Shown piece after piece: positions 34,879 through 38,401 of a stretch of DNA of 38,401 nt. Within the stretch, counting starts at the first letter, position 1. Each line of letters opens with the position of its first letter. The notes beneath the pieces were generated by a model. It worked only from the letters and a program-made list of their open reading frames with translations. It searched no databases and was not told the DNA's origin. Position numbers and translations under genes: made by a program. The stretch is from the NCBI RefSeq assembly GCF_003569765.1, contig NZ_QXMG01000054.1, positions 1-38,401 of the forward strand. Direction: 5' to 3'. This stretch comes from Caldimonas tepidiphila. Lineage in GTDB: Bacteria > Pseudomonadota > Gammaproteobacteria > Burkholderiales > Burkholderiaceae_C.

Positions 34879-35490
34879 GTGCGTTCCGGCATGCCCACAC
34901 CCGGAATGAATGCCGATCCCAAGGAGTCGAGCACGAGGGCGTCGCCCCGCTCCCTTCGCGAGCTGTTCTGGTTCTTCAGCCTGCTGGCGCTGCAGGGGTT
35001 CGGGGGCGTCATGGCGATCGCGCAGCGTGAGCTAGTCGAGCGCAGGGGCTGGCTCACGCGGGAGCAGTTCCTGGCGGAGTGGTCCGTGGCGCACGTGCTG
35101 CCCGGCCCCAACATCGTGAACCTCGGCGTGATGCTGGGCGAGCGCTATTTCGGGGTCCGGGGAGCGCTGGCAGCCGTGGCCGGGCTGCTGACGCTACCCC
35201 TGGTTATCGTGCTGCTGCTGGCGTGGGCCTTCGGCGCCCTCGGCGCCCAGCCCGCCGTGGCCGCGGCGCTGAAGGGGGTGGCGGTCGCCGTCGCGGCTCT
35301 GATTGCCGCAACGGCCTGCAAGCTGCTGCCCGCCTTGTCCCAGCACCCGGCAGGCCTGCCGTTCTGTGCCGTCGCCGCCGCGGCCACCCTGCTGGCTGTC
35401 GTCCACTGGCGATTGCCCTTGCCGTCGGTGCTGCTGGGGGTAGGCGGCGTCGCGGTGGGCTGGACCTGGGTGAAGCTGAGGCAAGGATGA
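34879..35490 (+). CDS. Short-chain chromate transporter subunit, N-terminal half type
   Basis: 203-residue CHR-domain membrane protein (PF02417-type). Features: LFWFFSLLALQGFGGVMAIAQRELVERRGWL, the conserved PGPNIVNLGVMLGERYFG, and five to six hydrophobic segments. Proteins with one CHR domain are encoded in pairs that act together as a chromate efflux system; full-length ChrA carries both in one chain. The start at GTG 34879 is supported by GAGG at 34868-34871; ATGs at 34891 and 34906 are alternatives. The stop overlaps the next ATG by four bases (ATGA). Chromate is the name-giving substrate; some members move sulfate or have unknown cargo. Confidence 0.88.
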   Translation: MRSGMPTPGMNADPKESSTRASPRSLRELFWFFSLLALQGFGGVMAIAQRELVERRGWLTREQFLAEWSVAHVLPGPNIVNLGVMLGERYFGVRGALAAVAGLLTLPLVIVLLLAWAFGALGAQPAVAAALKGVAVAVAALIAATACKLLPALSQHPAGLPFCAVAAAATLLAVVHWRLPLPSVLLGVGGVAVGWTWVKLRQG

Positions 35491-36056
35491 CGACGTTCAC
35501 GTGGGCGGACCTGCCGGGGCTGAGCGGCCATCTCATGATGTTGTCGCTGATGGCGGTGGGCGGGGGCGTCGCAGTCGTCCCCGACATGCACCGTTTCCTG
35601 GTGGCCGAATCCGGCTGGCTGGACGAGGCCCAGTTCACCGGGTCGGTCGCGCTGGCGCAGGCCTCGCCCGGGCCCAACGTGCTGTTCGTGGCGCTGATGG
35701 GCTGGCACGTCGCGATGAACATCCAGCAGCCCGCGTGGGCGCCATGGCTGGCGGCGCTGTGCCTGTTCTCGATGATCGCACCCAGTGCCCTGCTCGCCCT
35801 GGCGACCACGCGCTGGGTCCGGCGCCATCGCGAGCACCGGCTCGTGCAGGCCTTCCACCTCGGCATGGCGCCCGTCGTGATCGCCCTCCTGCTGGCTTCG
35901 GCCTGGTTCCTGTTCCCCGCGGTCGACACCCCCGATGGACGTATCGCGGGCGCGGTGAGCGGGGCCGTCGCCTTCTGCCTGTTCCTCAGGACCAAGGTCC
36001 CGGTTTGGATGGTGCTGCTCGCGGCCGCCCTGCTCGGGGCCGGGACGCTGACGTAG
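35487..36056 (+). CDS. Short-chain chromate transporter subunit, C-terminal half type
   Basis: 189-residue second CHR-domain protein: LMMLSLMAVGGGVAVVPDMHRFLVAESGWLDEAQF, then the conserved ALAQASPGPNVLFVALMG and several hydrophobic segments to the C-terminus. It overlaps the partner gene by four bases, so the two subunits are translationally coupled and probably assemble as a heterodimer, with antiparallel topology expected by precedent for paired short-chain members. Adjacent to catabolic genes rather than to a chrB-type regulator, which leaves the physiological anion open. Confidence 0.88.
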   Translation: MTTFTWADLPGLSGHLMMLSLMAVGGGVAVVPDMHRFLVAESGWLDEAQFTGSVALAQASPGPNVLFVALMGWHVAMNIQQPAWAPWLAALCLFSMIAPSALLALATTRWVRRHREHRLVQAFHLGMAPVVIALLLASAWFLFPAVDTPDGRIAGAVSGAVAFCLFLRTKVPVWMVLLAAALLGAGTLT

Positions 36057-36138
36057 CGTCCTTCCTCCACCCGCGGGTTCCGAGCGGGTCCGGCTGCCGG
36101 GCCCGGACTGCCGCGGCGCTCGACCTCCGAAGACTCTC

Positions 36139-37077
36139 ATGCCCACTCCTTCCCTGTCCCCTCGCGTCGCCGCTACCGGTGGATGGCCCCCGGGCGCCAC
36201 CGACGTGCACGTGCATGTCTTCGATCCCGCCCGCTTCGGCTACTGCGCCGGGCGAAGCTACACCCCCGGCAATGCCACCGTGGAGGCCTTGCTCGAGCGC
36301 CATGCCGGGCTGGGCATCGAGCGCGCCGTGCTGGTGCAGCCCAGTGTCTACGGCACCGACAACGGCTGCATGCTGGACGCGCTGGCGCGGCTCGGTCCCG
36401 AGCGCAGCCGCGGGATCGCCGTGGTGGATCTCGCGCGCACGAGCCGTGCCGAGCTCGTGGCGCTGCACGCGGCGGGCGTGCGCGGCATCCGACTGAATCT
36501 CGAGGTGCGGCACGAGGCCGATCCGGCGCGGGCCCGGAAGCAGCTCGAGCAGGCCGCTGCCCTGGTGGACCTGCCCGGCTGGTGCGTGCAGGTGTACTGC
36601 GCTGCGAGCCTGCTCGACAGCGTGGCCGCAGGCATCGATCGCTTGCGCGTGCCCCTCGTCCTGGATCACTTCGCGGGCCTGAATGCGCAGGACGCCGGCA
36701 CCGCGAGCGGCACGTTGCGCACGCTGCTCGCACTGCTGGCCACCGGCCGCGTGTACGTGAAGCTCTCCGCCTTCTACCGAGCCTCGGCACAGGGGCCGCA
36801 TCACGCGGACCTGGGGGCGCTCGTGGGCCCGCTGCTCGGCACCCGCCCCGACCGCCTTCTATGGGGCTCGGACTGGCCGCATACCTCGGGCGGGCGAGAC
36901 CGCGATCCCGAGCGCATCGAGCCCTTCCGGCCCGTCGACCTGGCCGCCAGCCTCGACGCGCTCGCGTCCTGGGCCGCCGCTCCCCGCGCGCTCCGGCGCA
37001 TCCTCGTGGACAACCCCGCCGAGCTCTACGGTTTCGCGCCGCCTGCCCGTGCCGATGGGTGCAAACCCGACAATTGA
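36139..37077 (+). CDS. LigI-like amidohydrolase 2, paralog B
   Basis: 312-residue amidohydrolase closely related to the protein at 29482-30399, with the same motifs in the same order: WPPGATDVHVHVFDPARFGYCAGRSYTPG, VLVQPSVYGTDNGCML, GVRGIRLNLEVRHEADP, LVDLPGWCVQVYCAASLL, VLDHFAGL, KLSAFYRAS and LLWGSDWPHTSGGRDRDPERIEPF. The catalytic Asp of GSDWPH and the DVHVH metal motif are intact. 82 bases separate it from the chromate transporter and 86 from the Bug gene. Together with that receptor it may open an imported lactone, but the substrate is unknown. Confidence 0.87.
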   Translation: MPTPSLSPRVAATGGWPPGATDVHVHVFDPARFGYCAGRSYTPGNATVEALLERHAGLGIERAVLVQPSVYGTDNGCMLDALARLGPERSRGIAVVDLARTSRAELVALHAAGVRGIRLNLEVRHEADPARARKQLEQAAALVDLPGWCVQVYCAASLLDSVAAGIDRLRVPLVLDHFAGLNAQDAGTASGTLRTLLALLATGRVYVKLSAFYRASAQGPHHADLGALVGPLLGTRPDRLLWGSDWPHTSGGRDRDPERIEPFRPVDLAASLDALASWAAAPRALRRILVDNPAELYGFAPPARADGCKPDN

Positions 37078-37100
37078 TCTAAAAGAATGTTTAATACAAT
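37074..37100 (+). promoter_or_regulatory. Candidate promoter before Bug receptor 6
   Basis: In the AT-rich intergenic stretch, TTGATC (37074-37079) and TACAAT (37095-37100) are separated by 15 bases, slightly short for a sigma-70 promoter. The gap between the two genes is otherwise GC-rich, which makes the AT-rich island stand out. It suggests that receptor 6 can be transcribed independently of the amidohydrolase. Confidence 0.35.
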
Positions 37101-37163
37101 AAGTGCGCGATGATCAACATGCCGCTGCGGTCACCGGGAGCGGCGCAATTCTTGGAGACCCGC

Positions 37164-38174
37164 ATGCAGCAACGATCGTTCAAGTTCACCCCGAGGCGCT
37201 GGACCCGGGGGCTGCTCGCCCTCGGGGTGGCTGCACTGTCCGCCCTTGCCGCACCGGTGGCTTCGGCCCAGGCCGCCTATCCGGCCAAGCCGGTGACCAT
37301 CGTCGTCGGGTTCGCCCCCGGCGGGCCCAACGACGTGATGGCCCGCATCCTGGCGGCCAAGCTCAGCGCCAACCTCGGTCAGCAGTTCCTCGTGGACAAC
37401 AAGCCCGGTGCCGGGGGAACCATTGGCACCGCTGCCGTGGCCAAGGCGCCCGCCGATGGCTACACGCTGCTCTTCAACAGCGCCCCCTTCGTCACGGCAC
37501 CGGCTCTGTACGGCGGCAAGCTCACGTTCGACACGCTGCGCGACATCACCGGCGTGGCGAAGGTGGCGGAGTCGCCGCTGGTGCTGATGACGAGCCTGCA
37601 GTCGCCCCACAAGTCGCTCGGCGGAGTCCTCGCGGCCGGCAAGGCTAATCCTGGAAAGCTCAACTACGGCAGCGGCGGCATCGCCAGCACGCCCCACTTG
37701 GCGACCTCGCTGCTGGAGCTGACGACGGGTGCCAAGTTCCAGCACATCCCGTACAAGGGCGGCGGTCCCGCGCTGACGGGGCTGATGGGCGGCGAGATCG
37801 ACCTGCTCCTTGACAGCATCACCTCGGGAGGCTCGTTCGTCACGGGCGGGAAGCTGAGGGCGCTTGCGGTGACCGGCTCCAAGCGGGCGTCCCGGCTGCC
37901 CGAGGTGCCGACCTTCGCCGAGGCAGGACTGCCCGACTACCGGATGGTTCACTGGGTGGGCCTGGCCGCGCCCGGCAAGACGCCGCCGGCCGTGCTCGAC
38001 AAGCTGAACCAGGAGGTTGCGAAGGCCATGGCTGCAGAGGACGTCCAGGCGCGGTTCGCGGAGCTGGGCGCGGAGCCTGCGGTCGGCAGCCGCGGGCAGT
38101 TCAACGACTTCCTGAAGAACGAAGTCGCGAACTGGACCCGCGTCATCAAGCAGGCCGACATCCGTCCCGAATGA
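37164..38174 (+). CDS. Bug-family periplasmic receptor 6
   Basis: 336-residue Bug/TctC-type receptor. The ATG at 37164 (MQQRSFKFTPRRWTRGLLAL) follows TTGGAGA at 37152-37158 and gives a signal peptide with cleavage near ASAQAA; the in-frame ATG at 37110 would add 18 non-signal residues. Signatures: VTIVVGFAPGGPNDVMARIL, FLVDNKPGAGGTIGTAAV, NYGSGGIASTPHLATSLL, HIPYKGGGPALTGLMGGEIDLLL, LPEVPTFAEAGL. It lies after paralog B and before a strong terminator, so it ends this transcription unit. No permease partner is adjacent. Confidence 0.92.
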   Translation: MQQRSFKFTPRRWTRGLLALGVAALSALAAPVASAQAAYPAKPVTIVVGFAPGGPNDVMARILAAKLSANLGQQFLVDNKPGAGGTIGTAAVAKAPADGYTLLFNSAPFVTAPALYGGKLTFDTLRDITGVAKVAESPLVLMTSLQSPHKSLGGVLAAGKANPGKLNYGSGGIASTPHLATSLLELTTGAKFQHIPYKGGGPALTGLMGGEIDLLLDSITSGGSFVTGGKLRALAVTGSKRASRLPEVPTFAEAGLPDYRMVHWVGLAAPGKTPPAVLDKLNQEVAKAMAAEDVQARFAELGAEPAVGSRGQFNDFLKNEVANWTRVIKQADIRPE

Positions 38175-38241
38175 GGATGGGGGCGGCGCAGCGCTCGCCG
38201 TGAGTTGCGTGGGGCCGGTGGCTGGGCTGCCGGGCTCGATC

Positions 38242-38279
38242 AAGGGCCGCACCGGGAGGACTTCCCGGTGCGGCCCTTT
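38242..38279 (+). terminator. Strong intrinsic terminator after Bug receptor 6
   Basis: A perfect 16-base stem, AAGGGCCGCACCGGGA (38242-38257) with TCCCGGTGCGGCCCTT (38263-38278), closes on a five-base loop GGACT. The bases after it (TCGTCTTGTG) are only mildly T-rich, but the stem is unusually long and GC-rich. The symmetrical A/T ends could allow it to act in both directions. Confidence 0.85.
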
Positions 38280-38401
38280 CGTCTTGTGCGTCGTTTTCTG
38301 CTGCCCGAGCGGCGTGCGGCGGGGGTTAGGGTTAGCCCTCGCCCTCCGTTTTGTATTTAGTATTGTTTTAGTGCAATCGTCCCTCTACACTGCGAGGCAT
38401 G

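Noticed and set aside
38323-38336. Telomere-like GGGGTTAGGGTTAG
   Set aside because: Only two repeat units in a G-rich intergenic region; chance occurrence is likely and no repeat array exists.

Overview
This window looks like an accessory catabolic and transport region from a high-GC betaproteobacterium of the order Burkholderiales (Bordetella/Achromobacter/Variovorax/Cupriavidus-like). The clues are six Bug-type periplasmic receptors, small gene sets of class III CoA-transferase plus CoA-ester lyase plus Bug receptor, neighbouring LysR or GntR regulators, and several insertion-sequence remnants. The genus cannot be fixed from the sequence alone. No rRNA, tRNA or CRISPR array was seen.

Layout. 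1-2.6 kb: the 3' part of a hybrid histidine kinase, then the tail of an IS630-type transposase and a truncated second kinase. 2.6-8.4 kb: a LysR regulator diverges from a plus-strand operon of HMG-CoA-lyase-like enzyme, class III CoA-transferase, Bug receptor, gamma-carbonic-anhydrase-like protein and a second, active-site-altered HMG-CoA-lyase-like enzyme. An operator-like palindrome lies between the divergent genes. 8.6-12.1 kb: tyrosine/homogentisate genes (4-hydroxyphenylpyruvate dioxygenase, a VOC protein, fumarylacetoacetase) followed by a frameshifted maleylacetoacetate isomerase cut by a decayed IS3-family element. 13.1-19.1 kb: a LysR gene faces a minus-strand operon of amidohydrolase, two Bug receptors, CoA-transferase and short citrate-synthase-type (citryl-CoA lyase-like) enzyme. 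19.4-22.9 kb: an insertion-sequence graveyard with one apparently complete IS630-family element (inverted repeats, TA target, frameshifted transposase), an IS481-type remnant and a decayed IS66-family element. 23.1-30.4 kb: a minus-strand cluster of lactonase-like amidohydrolase, cupin, ABM monooxygenase-like protein, Bug receptor, isopropylmalate/tartrate-type dehydrogenase, Bug receptor, GntR regulator and succinate-semialdehyde-type dehydrogenase. 30.4-31.5 kb: mostly non-coding with decayed fragments. 31.6-34.6 kb: a complete tripartite tricarboxylate transporter (tctC-tctB-tctA). 34.6-38.2 kb: a small orphan reading frame, a split chromate transporter, a second lactonase-like amidohydrolase and a sixth Bug receptor ending at a strong terminator.

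How it fits together (inference). Two operons repeat one logic: receptor capture of a carboxylic acid, CoA activation by a class III CoA-transferase, then carbon-carbon cleavage by an acyl-CoA lyase (HMG-CoA-lyase type in one, citryl-CoA-lyase type in the other). Each has its own LysR gene nearby. A third cluster and the right-hand module use LigI-like amidohydrolases that are clear paralogs of each other. Only one complete TctAB membrane pair is present for seven receptors, so most receptors must use it, use a distant permease, or serve as sensors. The tyrosine branch is visibly eroded here: maiA is broken and no homogentisate dioxygenase is in the window.
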